A stretch of 64,000 nt of DNA from Alphaproteobacteria bacterium (lineage in GTDB: Bacteria; Pseudomonadota; Alphaproteobacteria; Rhizobiales; Rhizobiaceae). Below the pieces are notes generated by a model. That model did no database searches and was not told where the DNA came from. It saw nothing but the letters and a program-made list of their open reading frames with translations. Shown piece by piece: positions 54,661-64,000 of the stretch (positions are counted from its first letter, which is position 1; the number at the start of each line of letters is the position of its first letter). Made by a program: the position numbers and the translations under genes. The stretch spans positions 1 to 64,000 of the forward strand of contig BOKV01000021.1 in the NCBI GenBank assembly GCA_016861165.1. Direction: 5' to 3'.

Positions 54661-56024
54661 TCAGCAGCCTGCATCCGACGAAGGCGCGCAAGTTCCGCTT
54701 CCGCGGCCTCGTTGAATGCATCACCCATGAACTTGTCCGGCCAGTTGCGGATGTTGCCGAAGAGGTCGACGTCAAGAGAAGTGAGCCGCGAAACACCACT
54801 TGGCGCGTCGCAAAAATAGAGCTTAACCTCGTCGGAGCGGATCATCTCTTCTGCGATCCGTCGCTGCAACCTGAGTAATAGGTGTTCTGAATGGCTTTCG
54901 ATAAATATCTGAACATTTCGATGCATAGCTGCCTGGATGATTACATCGGCCAAACCTGCCTGAGCCAGTGGGTGAAGATGTATTTCAGGCTGTTCCAAAA
55001 TGACAGTGGAGCCTTCGGGAACATACTGCAGGAGCGTCACGACAGGAAGAACTTGTGAAACGCCAAAGCCGACGTCGGTCAGCAGGACCTCGCTGGCGCC
55101 CGGACTGGTGCGCACACGGGCTTGCCAACGATTGGAGCCGTCGGCAATCTCCTCAACCTTGAACCCGTCGATCAGGCCCATCTCGCGCAGCCAATACGCG
55201 ATCATTTCTTGAAAAGGCTTCAGGTGCGCTTTCCATCTGACGTTGCGCACCTCCTTGGCGTCGGTCGCGGCGAGGATCGCGTCGATTGCCTTTTCGCCCC
55301 TTTGCCCGACGTCGGTCGGCCGGGAGCGTGCATACAAATAGTCGCGTTTGGGGAATTCGCGCAGGGGCCCCAGATAGAATATCCGATCGAGCTCGGATTC
55401 ATAGGCAGCCTCCAGATCGGCCAGGAACCCGGAGTTCTGGAACCGGGTACGCGCCTGATCTGGAAATGCGTAGGACTTGATCGGCCCCGGCAACTGCCAG
55501 GGCCTGCCTTTCGTGCGCAGGAACGAGAAGCCGCCTGGCGAGCCGTTGCTCTGCCAGGCACGTAGCTCGAATTTCGTCGAGTCACCCGTTCTTGGAGAAA
55601 GTCCAAAACACATGTCACCGAGTGAATAGGATATCGATCGTGCAACCGGCGCACGCTGATGAACAGCGATCTCGGCTGCAAATCCCAAGACGTGGCCGCG
55701 AGCAACGGGGGGGGTTCGCTTCTGGCTCGGGTCGACAATCTGCAACTCGGCCGGCAGTCCGAATGACAGACCTATCTCGATCGAGCGGCTTTCGTCGTGC
55801 TGGTGGATGGCATCCCGGATCGTGCCGAGCTGGACCAGACCACCGTTCAGTTCAAGTGCAATCGCGCGGTCGGTAGCATCCTTGGTCTGCTTTAGCAGCA
55901 GCAGGAATTGAATCAGGCTGGTCTTGCCGGAGGAGTTTGTGCCGAACACACCGGTGATCCGACCACATTCCAGTGCGACCTCCGGCCAGGATTTGAAGTT
56001 GGTGAACGAGAGTGTTCTGAGCAT
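54657..56024 (-). CDS. OLD/SMC-like AAA ATPase (AAA15/DUF3696 type)
   Basis: This 455-residue protein starts MLRTLSFTNFKSWPEVALEC, the ABC/OLD-type N-terminus. Walker A is GTNSSGKTSL (28-37), the signature-like region is LTDVGFGVSQVLPVV near 320, Walker B is TVILEQPEIHLHPLAQ near 345, and the H-loop is IFIESHSEHLLLRLQRRI. The C-terminal part resembles DUF3696. No TOPRIM follows; the nuclease is instead the separate downstream PIN gene. The codons are less GC-biased than in pepN, hinting at transfer. ATPases of this sort power several phage-defence systems (for example PARIS AriA) together with a nuclease partner. Confidence 0.82.
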   Translation of the reverse strand: MLRTLSFTNFKSWPEVALECGRITGVFGTNSSGKTSLIQFLLLLKQTKDATDRAIALELNGGLVQLGTIRDAIHQHDESRSIEIGLSFGLPAELQIVDPSQKRTPPVARGHVLGFAAEIAVHQRAPVARSISYSLGDMCFGLSPRTGDSTKFELRAWQSNGSPGGFSFLRTKGRPWQLPGPIKSYAFPDQARTRFQNSGFLADLEAAYESELDRIFYLGPLREFPKRDYLYARSRPTDVGQRGEKAIDAILAATDAKEVRNVRWKAHLKPFQEMIAYWLREMGLIDGFKVEEIADGSNRWQARVRTSPGASEVLLTDVGFGVSQVLPVVTLLQYVPEGSTVILEQPEIHLHPLAQAGLADVIIQAAMHRNVQIFIESHSEHLLLRLQRRIAEEMIRSDEVKLYFCDAPSGVSRLTSLDVDLFGNIRNWPDKFMGDAFNEAAEAELARLRRMQAAE

Positions 56025-56106
56025 GGGTCAGTTAGCTAGTTGCCGCGTCGAATGCTCCACCATTGAGCCCAAGAAGCTATCATTGCATTGTCGATCGCGG
56101 AAGAAG

Positions 56107-58755
56107 TCACCCCAGCACGCGGTCGACGATCTCGCTCGAATCCTTCGACAGTTTGCGCCCCCGCCGCAGCGCTTCGAGCGCCTGTTCGGCGAGTTTGCGC
56201 CGGCCGGGCTCCAGCATGCGGTAGCTGCGGAAGGCGGTGATGAGCCGGGCGGCGACCTGCGGGTTCCGCGCGTCGAGTTCGCCGATCGTCGCCGCAACCA
56301 GCCGGTAGCCCTCGCCGGACGCGGCGTTGAAGCCGGTCGGGTTGGCCATGGCGAAGGCGCCGACCAGCGCGCGCACCCGGTTGGGGTTGGCGAGCGTGAA
56401 GGCGGCATGCTTCATCAGCCGGGCGACGCGGCTGGCCGCCTGCGGCCCCGGCGCGGTGGCCTGCACCGAGAACCACTTGTCCAAGATCAGCGGGTCGCCG
56501 CCGGCGCGCTCTTCGAAGGCGGCGATCGCCCGTTCCGCCGCCGGCCCGCCCTGCAGGTGGACGGTGCGCTGGAAGGCGGCGTGACGGTCGTTCATGTTGT
56601 CGGCGCTGGCGAGCAGGGCGAGGTCCTCGTCGCGCGCCGCGCCGCTGCCGGCGGCCACCGCCAGGATCGCCAGCGCGTGTCTCAGGCTGCGTTTGCCGGC
56701 GTCCTCGGCCTGCGGGCTGTAGGGGCCGGGCGTGGCAAGAGCCGGGGCCAGGCGCTGGCGCTGCGGCTCCAGCGCCGTGCCGAGTGCTGCCATCAGCGCC
56801 AGGCGGGCGGCGTGGACGGCGTCGGGGTCGACATTGCGCGCGATCGTCTGGGCGATCTCGCCCTCGCCGGGGAGCGTCAGCGTCAGCGCCCGGAAGGCCG
56901 ACTCCAGCCGGTCGTCGCCGGCGATGGCGAGCGCCGCGGCGAAGAACCGCTCGTCCCAATGCGGCGCCTTGCCGCGCGCCGTCGCCCGGGCGGCGGCCAC
57001 GGCCAGGCGCATCGCGTATTCCTGGAAGGCCTGCCAGCGGTTGAACGGGTCGGTGTCGGCGGCCGCCAGCAGCGCCAGATCGCCCTTCGACTGGGCGAAG
57101 TCGATGATGACCGGTGCCGAGAAGCCGCGGTTGATCGACAGCGCCGGCCGTTCGGCGAGCCCGTGAAAGACAAGGCGGTGGCGGCGCTTGCGGATGTGGA
57201 ACAGGTCGCCGTCATGGGCCGCGCCGCTCACCCGCGCCGGCGTCATCTCGGCGCCATTGGGCCCGACGAGGCCGATCCTGAGCGGGATATGCATCGGCCG
57301 CTTCCTCGGCTGGCCGGGCGTGGCCGGCAAGGTCTGCTCGATGTCGAGCGTCAGCGTGCGCCGGTCGCGGTCATAGGCCGACGACACCGGCAGCCGCGGC
57401 GTGCCGGCCTGGGTGTACCACAGCGCGAACTGGGCGAGGTCGATGCCGCTCGCGTCCTCGAAGCATTTCAGGAACTGTTCGACCGTCGCCGCCTCGCCGT
57501 CATGGCGGCGGAAATAGCGGTCCATGCCCTTGCGGAATGCTTTCGGTCCCAGAATGGTGGCGATCATGCGCACCACCTCCGCCCCCTTCTCGTAGACGGT
57601 GGCGGTGTAGAAGTTGGAGATCTCGCGATAGCTCTGCGGGCGCACCGGGTGGGCCAGCGGTCCGGCGTCCTCGGGAAACTGGTTGGCGCGCAGGTTGCGC
57701 ACGTCGCCGATGCGTTCGACCGGCCGCGAGCGCTGGTCGGCGGAGAACTCCTGGTCGCGGAAGACGGTCAGCCCCTCCTTCAGGCAGAGCTGGAACCAGT
57801 CGCGGCAGGTGATGCGGTTGCCCGTCCAGTTGTGGAAATATTCGTGCGCGATGATCGCCTCGATCTGGGCGTGGTCGAGGTCGGTGGCGCTGGCCGGATC
57901 GGCCAGTACGTATTTGTCGTTGAAGACGTTGAGGCCCTTGTTCTCCATCGCACCCATGTTGAAGTCGGAGACGGCGACGATGTTGAACATGTCGAGGTCG
58001 TATTCGCGCCCGTACTTCTCCTCGTCCCAGCGCATGGCCCGCACCAGCGCATCCATCGCCCAGGCGGCGCGGTTGTGCTTGCCCCTTTCGACATGGATGG
58101 CGAGCCGCACCTTGCGGCCCGAGCGCGTGGAATAGTCCCGCGCCAGGCAGTCGAGGTCGCCGGCGACCAGCGCGAACAAATAGCTGGGCTTGGGGAACGG
58201 GTCATGCCAGACGGCGTAGTGGCGCCCGCCCGGCAGGCTTCCCTGTTCGCCCGGGTTGCCGTTGGCGAGCAGCACCGGCGCTTCCCTTGCGTCGGCCTCG
58301 ATGCGGGTCGTGTAGACCGCCATCACGTCCGGCCGGTCGAGGAAATAGGTGATGCGGCGGAAGCCTTCCGCCTCGCACTGGGTGCAGTAGTTGCCGCCCG
58401 AGCGGTAGAGGCCCATCAGCTGCGTGTTGGCCGAGGGGTTGAGCGTGGTCGCGATCTCGACGGTAAACCGCCGCCTCGTCGGCGGGCGCAGGATGGTCAG
58501 CCCGTCCGGCGCCGCCGTGTAGCTGTCGGCTGCCGCCGGCCTGCCGTCGATCGCCAGCGCATCGAGCGTCAGTTCGTCGCCGTCGAGCACGAGCGGCGTG
58601 CCCTTCTTCGTCTCCTTCGCCCGCTCCACACCCAGCACCGCGCGCACCCGCGTCCGCGTCGGATGGAGCGAGAAGTCGAGCGCCACGTTCCGGATCGTGT
58701 AGGCGGGCGGGCGATAGTCCTTGAGGCGGATGACGGGGGTCTGTTCGGTTCGCAA
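56107..58755 (-). CDS. pepN: Aminopeptidase N (M1 zinc metallopeptidase)
   Basis: This is an 882-residue peptidase from the TTG at 58755. It has the exopeptidase motif GAMENKGLN, the zinc site HEYFHNW with a downstream Glu in KEGLTVFRDQEF, and a Tyr further on. The start LRTEQTPVIRLKDYRPPAYT matches the E. coli PepN type (about 870 residues), with AGGAAG seven bases upstream. An ATG at 58899 is in frame but the intervening sequence is not conserved-looking. It removes N-terminal residues from peptides in the cytoplasm. The gene lies between the ATPase-PIN cassette and pgi. Confidence 0.93.
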   Translation of the reverse strand: MRTEQTPVIRLKDYRPPAYTIRNVALDFSLHPTRTRVRAVLGVERAKETKKGTPLVLDGDELTLDALAIDGRPAAADSYTAAPDGLTILRPPTRRRFTVEIATTLNPSANTQLMGLYRSGGNYCTQCEAEGFRRITYFLDRPDVMAVYTTRIEADAREAPVLLANGNPGEQGSLPGGRHYAVWHDPFPKPSYLFALVAGDLDCLARDYSTRSGRKVRLAIHVERGKHNRAAWAMDALVRAMRWDEEKYGREYDLDMFNIVAVSDFNMGAMENKGLNVFNDKYVLADPASATDLDHAQIEAIIAHEYFHNWTGNRITCRDWFQLCLKEGLTVFRDQEFSADQRSRPVERIGDVRNLRANQFPEDAGPLAHPVRPQSYREISNFYTATVYEKGAEVVRMIATILGPKAFRKGMDRYFRRHDGEAATVEQFLKCFEDASGIDLAQFALWYTQAGTPRLPVSSAYDRDRRTLTLDIEQTLPATPGQPRKRPMHIPLRIGLVGPNGAEMTPARVSGAAHDGDLFHIRKRRHRLVFHGLAERPALSINRGFSAPVIIDFAQSKGDLALLAAADTDPFNRWQAFQEYAMRLAVAAARATARGKAPHWDERFFAAALAIAGDDRLESAFRALTLTLPGEGEIAQTIARNVDPDAVHAARLALMAALGTALEPQRQRLAPALATPGPYSPQAEDAGKRSLRHALAILAVAAGSGAARDEDLALLASADNMNDRHAAFQRTVHLQGGPAAERAIAAFEERAGGDPLILDKWFSVQATAPGPQAASRVARLMKHAAFTLANPNRVRALVGAFAMANPTGFNAASGEGYRLVAATIGELDARNPQVAARLITAFRSYRMLEPGRRKLAEQALEALRRGRKLSKDSSEIVDRVLG

Positions 58756-58929
58756 CGCTGAGCTTCCTGCCGGCACGCGATTGAGGCGTCGGTTCCAGGA
58801 TCGCTGCTTACCCCTCCCCAGCCCCTCGCCACAAGGGATGGTACCGAAAAACCAACCCCTTGTGATGGGGGGCGGGACAAGGTTAGCCTTCCGCCGCAAT
58901 CCCTGCCGTCGGACCGGGTTTTCTCAACG

Positions 58930-60570
58930 ATGACCACCGCATACGATCCAGCCGCCGCCTTGCGCGCCCTCGAGCCGCACAGGAAGCGCATCGCCGCCAC
59001 CGACATGCGCGCCATGTTCGCCGCCGATCCGAAGCGCTTCGCGCGGTTCGCGCTTACCCTCGACGACCTTCTGTTCGACTTCTCCAAGAACCGCCTCGAT
59101 GCGCCCGCCTTCGCCGCCCTGGTCGAGATGGCGCGGGCCGCCGGCGTCGCCGGCAAGCGCGACGCGATGTTCGCCGGCAATCCCATCAACACGACCGAGC
59201 GGCGCGCCGTCCTGCACACGGCGCTGCGCAACGGCTCGGATCGGCCGGTCATGGTCGACGGACGCGACGTCATGGTGCAGGTCCGCAAGGTGCATGCCGC
59301 CATGCGCCGCTTCGCCAACGCGGTCCGCATGGGCCGCTACGCGGTGACGGGCGGCCGCGTGACCGATGTGGTCAATATCGGTATCGGTGGCTCCGATCTC
59401 GGCCCGGCGATGGCGACGCGCGCGCTGTCGCCCTACGCCACCGGCCCCCGCCTGCATTTCGTTTCCAATGTCGATGGCGCCGATATCGCCGACACGCTCG
59501 CCCGCCTCGATGCGCGCACGACGCTGTTCATCATCGCCTCCAAGACCTTCACCACGGCCGAGACCATGGCCAATGCCCGCACCGCCCGGGCGTGGGTGGC
59601 CAGGCGGGTCGGCAAGCGCGCCTCGGGCTTCCATTTCGTCGCGCTGTCGACCAATCTCCCGGCGACGCGGATGTTCGGCATCGCCGACAAGCGCACCTTC
59701 GGCTTCTGGGACTGGGTCGGGGGGCGCTATTCGGTGTGGTCGGCCATCGGCCTGTCGCTGATGATCGCCATCGGGCCGAGATATTTCGATGCCTTCCTTG
59801 AGGGCGCCTATGCCGTCGACGAGCATTTCCGCTCGGCGCCGTTCGAGCGCAACATCCCGGTGGTGATGGCGCTTCTCGGCGTGTGGTACCGCAATGTCTG
59901 GGGCTTCGCCACCCACGCGGTGCTGCCCTATGACAACCGGCTGGCGCGCTTTCCCGCCTATCTCCAGCAGCTCGACATGGAATCGAACGGCAAGTCGGTT
60001 ACGCTGGCCGGCCGGCCGGTGCGCTGGAACACCGGGCCGATTGTCTGGGGCGAGCCCGGCACCAACGGCCAGCACGCCTTCTACCAGCTCATCCACCAGG
60101 GCACCGACATCGTTCCCTGCGACTTCCTCGTCGCCGCCGAGCCGCACGAGAAGCTCGGCGACCACCATCTGATGCTCGTCGCCAACTGCCTGGCCCAGTC
60201 CGAAGCGCTGATGAAGGGCAAGACGCTTGCGGAGGCGACCGCCGAACTGCGCGCCAGTGGCATGGACGACGCTGCCGCGCGGGCGCTCGCCCCGCACAAG
60301 ATGTTCGCCGGCAACCGGCCGTCCAGCACCTTCCTCTACCGCCGCCTCGACCCGCGCACGCTCGGCATGCTGATCGCGCTCTACGAGCACAAGGTGTTCG
60401 TCCAGGGCGTGCTGTGGGGCGTCAACTCCTTCGACCAGTGGGGGGTCGAGCTCGGCAAGGTGCTGGCGGTGGAGATCCAGCCGCTGCTCGCCGGCGCCGA
60501 AGTGCCGTCCGGCAGGGACGCCTCGACGCGCGGGCTGGTCGCCGCTTTCCGCGATCTGCGCGCCGGCTGA
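58930..60570 (+). CDS. pgi: Glucose-6-phosphate isomerase
   Basis: This 546-residue glycolytic enzyme interconverts glucose-6-phosphate and fructose-6-phosphate. The phosphate-binding motif is [17 protein letters not shown] near 153. Next come [23 protein letters not shown] near 355 and [20 protein letters not shown], and [20 protein letters not shown]. The last motif includes the catalytic His region. The length is standard. It is divergent from pepN with 174 bases between. Confidence 0.96.
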   Translation: MTTAYDPAAALRALEPHRKRIAATDMRAMFAADPKRFARFALTLDDLLFDFSKNRLDAPAFAALVEMARAAGVAGKRDAMFAGNPINTTERRAVLHTALRNGSDRPVMVDGRDVMVQVRKVHAAMRRFANAVRMGRYAVTGGRVTDVVNIGIGGSDLGPAMATRALSPYATGPRLHFVSNVDGADIADTLARLDARTTLFIIASKTFTTAETMANARTARAWVARRVGKRASGFHFVALSTNLPATRMFGIADKRTFGFWDWVGGRYSVWSAIGLSLMIAIGPRYFDAFLEGAYAVDEHFRSAPFERNIPVVMALLGVWYRNVWGFATHAVLPYDNRLARFPAYLQQLDMESNGKSVTLAGRPVRWNTGPIVWGEPGTNGQHAFYQLIHQGTDIVPCDFLVAAEPHEKLGDHHLMLVANCLAQSEALMKGKTLAEATAELRASGMDDAAARALAPHKMFAGNRPSSTFLYRRLDPRTLGMLIALYEHKVFVQGVLWGVNSFDQWGVELGKVLAVEIQPLLAGAEVPSGRDASTRGLVAAFRDLRAG

Positions 60571-60709
60571 TGCCGCCGCCTGACACCGGCAGCTCCGATT
60601 AAAGCCCGCCTATTGCGGTCGGCGGTCGGCTGCCTGTAGTAATGGCGGGTTCGACCGCGCTCCCGCCGTCGCCCCCGCACCTTTCACCCACTTTTCGGAA
60701 GTCCGTACA

Positions 60710-63019
60710 ATGAACCAGGCAGTTCACGCGAAATTCGGCATGGGCGCGCCGCTACGGCGCAAGGAGGACCCGGCCTTCGTCACCGGGCGCGGCCGCTACA
60801 CCGATGACATCGCCGTGCCGGGCATGCTGCACGGTTATGTGCTGCGCTCGCCGCACGCCAATGCCCGCTTTGTCATCGCCGATGCCGAGGCCGCGCGCGG
60901 CCATCCGGGCATCCATCTGGTGCTGACCGGCGCCGACCTCGCCGGCCTGAAATCGCTGCGCACCCATGTCAAGGTCAAGATGGCCGAGGGCGTCAAGCCC
61001 GTCGACAGCTCGATCCCGCTCCTGTGCGCCGACCAGGTTCGCCATGTCGGCGATGCCATTGCCTTTATCGTCGCCGATTCGCCGCGCATCGCCCGTGACG
61101 CCTCCGAGATGATCGAGGTCGAGTACGAGCCGATCGAGGTGGTCGCCGACACCGCCGCCGCGCTTGGCGAGGGCGCGCCGCTCGTCTATCCGGGGGCCGG
61201 CTCGAACGTCGCCTTCGTCCGCCACATGGGCGACGCCGACAAGACGCGCCACGCCTTCGCCAGGGCGGCCCGCGTCACCGAATACCGGCTGGTCAACAAT
61301 CGCCTGGTCAGCGTTTTCCTGGAGCCGCGCTCGTGCCTGGCCGAATGGGTGGACGCCGAGGACCGCTGGTCGGTAACCGTCTGTTCGCAGGGCGCCCACG
61401 GTATCCGCGACGCGCTGTGCGAGGTGTTCGGCGTCGGCACCGACAAGGTGCGCGTGCGCACCCCCGATGTCGGCGGCGGCTTCGGCACCAAGGTGTTCAT
61501 CTACCGCGAATATCCGCTCACCATGGAGGCGGCCAGGCGCCTCGGCCGCCCGGTCAAGTGGACCTCGGACCGCTCCGAGCATTTCACCGCCGACGCGCAC
61601 GGCCGCGACAACATCACCACCATCCGCATGGCGATGGATGCCGACGGCCGCTTCCTGGCGCTCGAGGTCGACACGCTCGCCGCCATGGGCGCCTATCTGC
61701 ACATGCACGGGCCGTTCATCCCCGAACTTGGCATGATCATGGCGACCGGCGTCTACGATATCCCGGTGATGTCGGTCAGCGTGCGCGGCGTCTACACCAA
61801 CACCACCCCGGTCGACGCCTATCGCGGCGCCGGGCGGCCCGAGGCCGCCTACGCCATCGAGCGGCTGGTCGACCAGTGCGCCTGGGACCTCGGTCTGCCG
61901 CGCGAGGAGGTTCGCCGGCGCAATTTCATCCGCCCCGAGCAGATGCCCTACCGCACGCAGGGCGGCCGGCTCTACGATGTCGGCGAGTTCGACGGCCACA
62001 TGACGCTGGCGATGGAGCGGGCCGGCTGGGCCGGTTTCGAGCGGCGCCGGGCGGAAGCGGCCGCCCGCGGCCGCATTCGCGGCATCGGCATGGCCACCTA
62101 TGTCGAAGCCTGCGCCTTCGCCGGTTCCGAACCGGCCTTCCTCGAACTGCGCCGCGACGGCGGCTTCGACCTCAGGATCGGCACCCAGTCGAACGGCCAG
62201 GGCCATGCCACGGCCTACGCCCAGCTCGCCGCCGAGAAGCTCGGCATCGATTACGAGAAGATCGACGTGCGCCAGGGCGACACCGACGAACTGGCCGCCG
62301 GCGGCGGCACCGGCGGCTCCCGCTCGGTGCCGCTCGGCGGCGTCTCGGCGGTGCGCGCCGGCGAGGCCATGGCCGAGAAGCTGAAGAAGCTCGCCGGCGA
62401 TCGGCTGGAAGCCTCACCCGTCGACATCGAGCTCGTCGACGGCACCGCCCGGGTTGCCGGCACCGACCGTGCCGTCACCTTCGCCGAACTCGCCGCCACC
62501 GCCGCCAATCCGGATGACCTCAAGGCCGAGGGCGACTTCCAGCAGGCCGAGGCCACCTACCCGAACGGCACCCATATCTGCGAGCTGGAGATCGATCCGG
62601 AGACCGGCGTCACCGAGGTCGTCGCCTACACCATCGTCGACGATTTCGGCGTGACGGTGAACCCGATCCTGCTCGCCGGCCAGGTCCATGGCGGCGTCGC
62701 CCAGGGCATCGGCCAGGCGCTGCACGAGCGTGTCGTCTACGACGCCGACGGGCAGCTCATCACCGCCACGCTGATGGACTATGCGGTGCCGCGCGCCGAC
62801 GTGATTCCCAATTTTGGCTTCGAGACGCGCAACGTGCCCTCCACCACCAATGTGCTCGGCATCAAGGGGGCGGGGGAGGCCGGCTCCATCGGCTCCTGCC
62901 CGGCGGTGATGAACGCGGTGTGCGACGCGCTCTACCACGCCTGCGGCGTCCGCCAGGTCGACATGCCGGCGACACCGGCGGTGCTGTGGCGGCTGATCCG
63001 GGACGCGCGGGCCGGCTGA
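60710..63019 (+). CDS. Molybdenum hydroxylase large subunit (CoxL/xanthine dehydrogenase family, form II)
   Basis: This 769-residue molybdopterin-binding protein starts GMGAPLRRKEDPAFVTGRGR, the family N-terminal motif. The active-site loop reads AYRGAGRPEAAY near residue 369, the form II signature. Form I CO dehydrogenases have AYRCSFR there, so this is probably not a true CO dehydrogenase. The molybdenum-cofactor Glu lies in KGAGEAGSIGSCPAVMNA near 722. SNGQGHATAYAQLAAEKLG is another cofactor contact. No FAD-binding (CoxM) or 2Fe-2S (CoxS) partner gene is next to it, so it must find partners elsewhere. The substrate is unknown. Confidence 0.88.
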   Translation: MNQAVHAKFGMGAPLRRKEDPAFVTGRGRYTDDIAVPGMLHGYVLRSPHANARFVIADAEAARGHPGIHLVLTGADLAGLKSLRTHVKVKMAEGVKPVDSSIPLLCADQVRHVGDAIAFIVADSPRIARDASEMIEVEYEPIEVVADTAAALGEGAPLVYPGAGSNVAFVRHMGDADKTRHAFARAARVTEYRLVNNRLVSVFLEPRSCLAEWVDAEDRWSVTVCSQGAHGIRDALCEVFGVGTDKVRVRTPDVGGGFGTKVFIYREYPLTMEAARRLGRPVKWTSDRSEHFTADAHGRDNITTIRMAMDADGRFLALEVDTLAAMGAYLHMHGPFIPELGMIMATGVYDIPVMSVSVRGVYTNTTPVDAYRGAGRPEAAYAIERLVDQCAWDLGLPREEVRRRNFIRPEQMPYRTQGGRLYDVGEFDGHMTLAMERAGWAGFERRRAEAAARGRIRGIGMATYVEACAFAGSEPAFLELRRDGGFDLRIGTQSNGQGHATAYAQLAAEKLGIDYEKIDVRQGDTDELAAGGGTGGSRSVPLGGVSAVRAGEAMAEKLKKLAGDRLEASPVDIELVDGTARVAGTDRAVTFAELAATAANPDDLKAEGDFQQAEATYPNGTHICELEIDPETGVTEVVAYTIVDDFGVTVNPILLAGQVHGGVAQGIGQALHERVVYDADGQLITATLMDYAVPRADVIPNFGFETRNVPSTTNVLGIKGAGEAGSIGSCPAVMNAVCDALYHACGVRQVDMPATPAVLWRLIRDARAG

Positions 63020-63112
63020 GCCTCGGCTTCGTGCGGGCCGGGTGCGGGCAGCACGCGGGCGGCGCGCAATCACCCTTGAACGCTGCGCCGCCTGGCGCTA
63101 TGTCTTGGCCCA

Positions 63113-63205
63113 CTCATGGAGGTGCCCGGCGCCTGGCGGCCGGGCTGAGAGGCGTTACGCCAACTCTTTGAACCTGATCCGGGTCATGCCGGCGTAGGGA
63201 ATGAG
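63113..63205 (+). ncRNA. TPP riboswitch (THI element)
   Basis: The conserved core is plain: GGGCTGAGAGG near 63142, then CTTTGAACCTGATCCGGGT, CATGCCGGCGTAGGGA. P1 forms from CTCAT (63113-63117) and ATGAG (63201-63205). TPP binding to such elements lowers expression of thiamine genes, here thiM 80 bases downstream on the same strand. Confidence 0.95.
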
Positions 63206-63284
63206 GCCCGTTCGATCCTTCTCCGACAGCCTTTCCCTCAGCGGTATTGACGCCGCCGACATGCCTGGCGTGGCAAGGAGGGCA

Positions 63285-64000
63285 ATGGTGTCGGGCGCGT
63301 GGACCGAAACCCTCGACGAGGCGGAGGCGGCGATCGCCGCGCTGCGCGCCGGTGGCGTGCGCGTGCACTGCCTGACCAATGCCGTTGCCCAGAACTTCAC
63401 CGCCAACGTGCTGCTCGCCTGCGGCGCCACGCCGTCGATGACGGTGAACCCCGACGAAAGCGTGCGGTTCACCGATGCCGCCGACGCGCTGCTGGTCAAT
63501 CTCGGCACGCTTGACGCCGACCGGCGTGCCGCGATGGCCGCCTCGACCGCCGCGGCGCTGGCGGCGGGCAAGCCGGTGGTCCTCGATCCGGTCATGTGCC
63601 AGCTGTCGCCGCCGCGCCTGGCTTTCGCGCGCGAGCTGCTGGCGCGGCGCGGGCTGATCCTCAAGGCCAATGCGGCCGAGGCCGCCGCGCTCGGCCAGGC
63701 GCCCGCCGCCCTGCGTGTCGTCACCGGCCCGGTCGACCGCATCGAGACGCAGGATCGCGCCTGCGGGATCGCCAACGGCCACCCGCTGATGGGCAGGGTC
63801 GTCGCCGTCGGCTGCGCGCTCGGCGCGGTCATCGCCGCGCTTGGCGCGCGCGCCGGCGATCCCGCCGGCGCGGCGCTGGCCGGCCTCGCCTGGTTTGGCG
63901 TCGCCGGCGAGGTGGCCGCGCGCAAGGCCGCCGGACCGGGCAGCTTCGCCGTCGCCTTCCTCGACGCCCTGGCCGCGCTCGACGCGGCGACGGTTCGCGC
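63285..64000 (+). CDS. thiM: Hydroxyethylthiazole kinase, partial (runs off the window end)
   Basis: At least 238 residues are present and no stop occurs before the window ends. ThiM phosphorylates 4-methyl-5-(2-hydroxyethyl)thiazole in the salvage branch of thiamine synthesis. Motifs: VHCLTNAVAQNFTANVLLAC GATPSM near 27-52, VVLDPVMCQLSPPR near 97, LILKANAAEAAALG (nucleotide site), VVTGPVDR, and GCALGAVIAALGA, the Cys loop of the active site. The ATG at 63285 has AAGGAGG only three bases upstream; GTG at 63288 would have better spacing. Regulated by the upstream TPP riboswitch. Confidence 0.9.
   Translation, partial: MVSGAWTETLDEAEAAIAALRAGGVRVHCLTNAVAQNFTANVLLACGATPSMTVNPDESVRFTDAADALLVNLGTLDADRRAAMAASTAAALAAGKPVVLDPVMCQLSPPRLAFARELLARRGLILKANAAEAAALGQAPAALRVVTGPVDRIETQDRACGIANGHPLMGRVVAVGCALGAVIAALGARAGDPAGAALAGLAWFGVAGEVAARKAAGPGSFAVAFLDALAALDAATVR

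Overview
The window is GC-rich DNA from an alphaproteobacterium of the order Hyphomicrobiales (Rhizobiales). The main evidence is the block phaC, a FeuPQ-like two-component system, ccmIEFH (cycHJKL), degP, a response regulator/kinase pair and glnE. Further support comes from DUF1127, DUF1254/DUF1214 and UPF0260 proteins and from dispersed palindromic repeats of the kind common in Bradyrhizobium-like genomes. No rRNA, tRNA or CRISPR array was seen.

Layout. 1-222: a nested palindromic repeat. 223-4878: a branched-chain amino acid type ABC transporter operon on the minus strand (livG-F-K-H-M). 5033-6654: an ECF42-type sigma factor with its DGPF/YciI partner. 6790-18553: housekeeping and small genes (LysR regulator, DUF1127, SugE/Gdx exporter, DUF1214/DUF1254 pair, class A penicillin-binding protein, UPF0260 protein, DHA2 exporter, trypsin-like protease, nitroreductase, phosphatase). 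18768-23362: a UvrD-family helicase, protocatechuate 3,4-dioxygenase (pcaHG) and a polysaccharide deacetylase.

23553-31992 is an accessory island. It starts in a LysR gene cut off by an IS481-family remnant. It then carries a compact three-gene operon (OLD-family nuclease, UvrD-like helicase, PF10137 TIR-like protein), which looks like a Gabija system with an added TIR-like gene. A complete IS5-family element and an AbiEi/AbiEii type IV toxin-antitoxin pair follow. The island ends directly upstream of phaC.

32035-50784 is conserved chromosome: PHA synthase, a periplasmic protein plus response regulator and kinase, a lipoprotein, an unknown 473-residue protein, the haem-ligation genes ccmIEFH, a DegP protease, a second two-component pair and glnE. 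50865-64000 continues with an EF-hand protein, a PAS histidine kinase, an AAA-ATPase/PIN cassette (a second candidate defence locus), pepN, pgi, an orphan molybdenum hydroxylase large subunit, and a TPP riboswitch ahead of thiM, which runs off the end.

The most interesting features are the Gabija-TIR operon, the ATPase-PIN pair, an IS5 copy whose end shares its flanking TA with two stop codons, and a change of codon style inside glnE near 49.2 kb that could mark a recombination or assembly junction. All family assignments come from reading motifs and recalling families; no database search was run.
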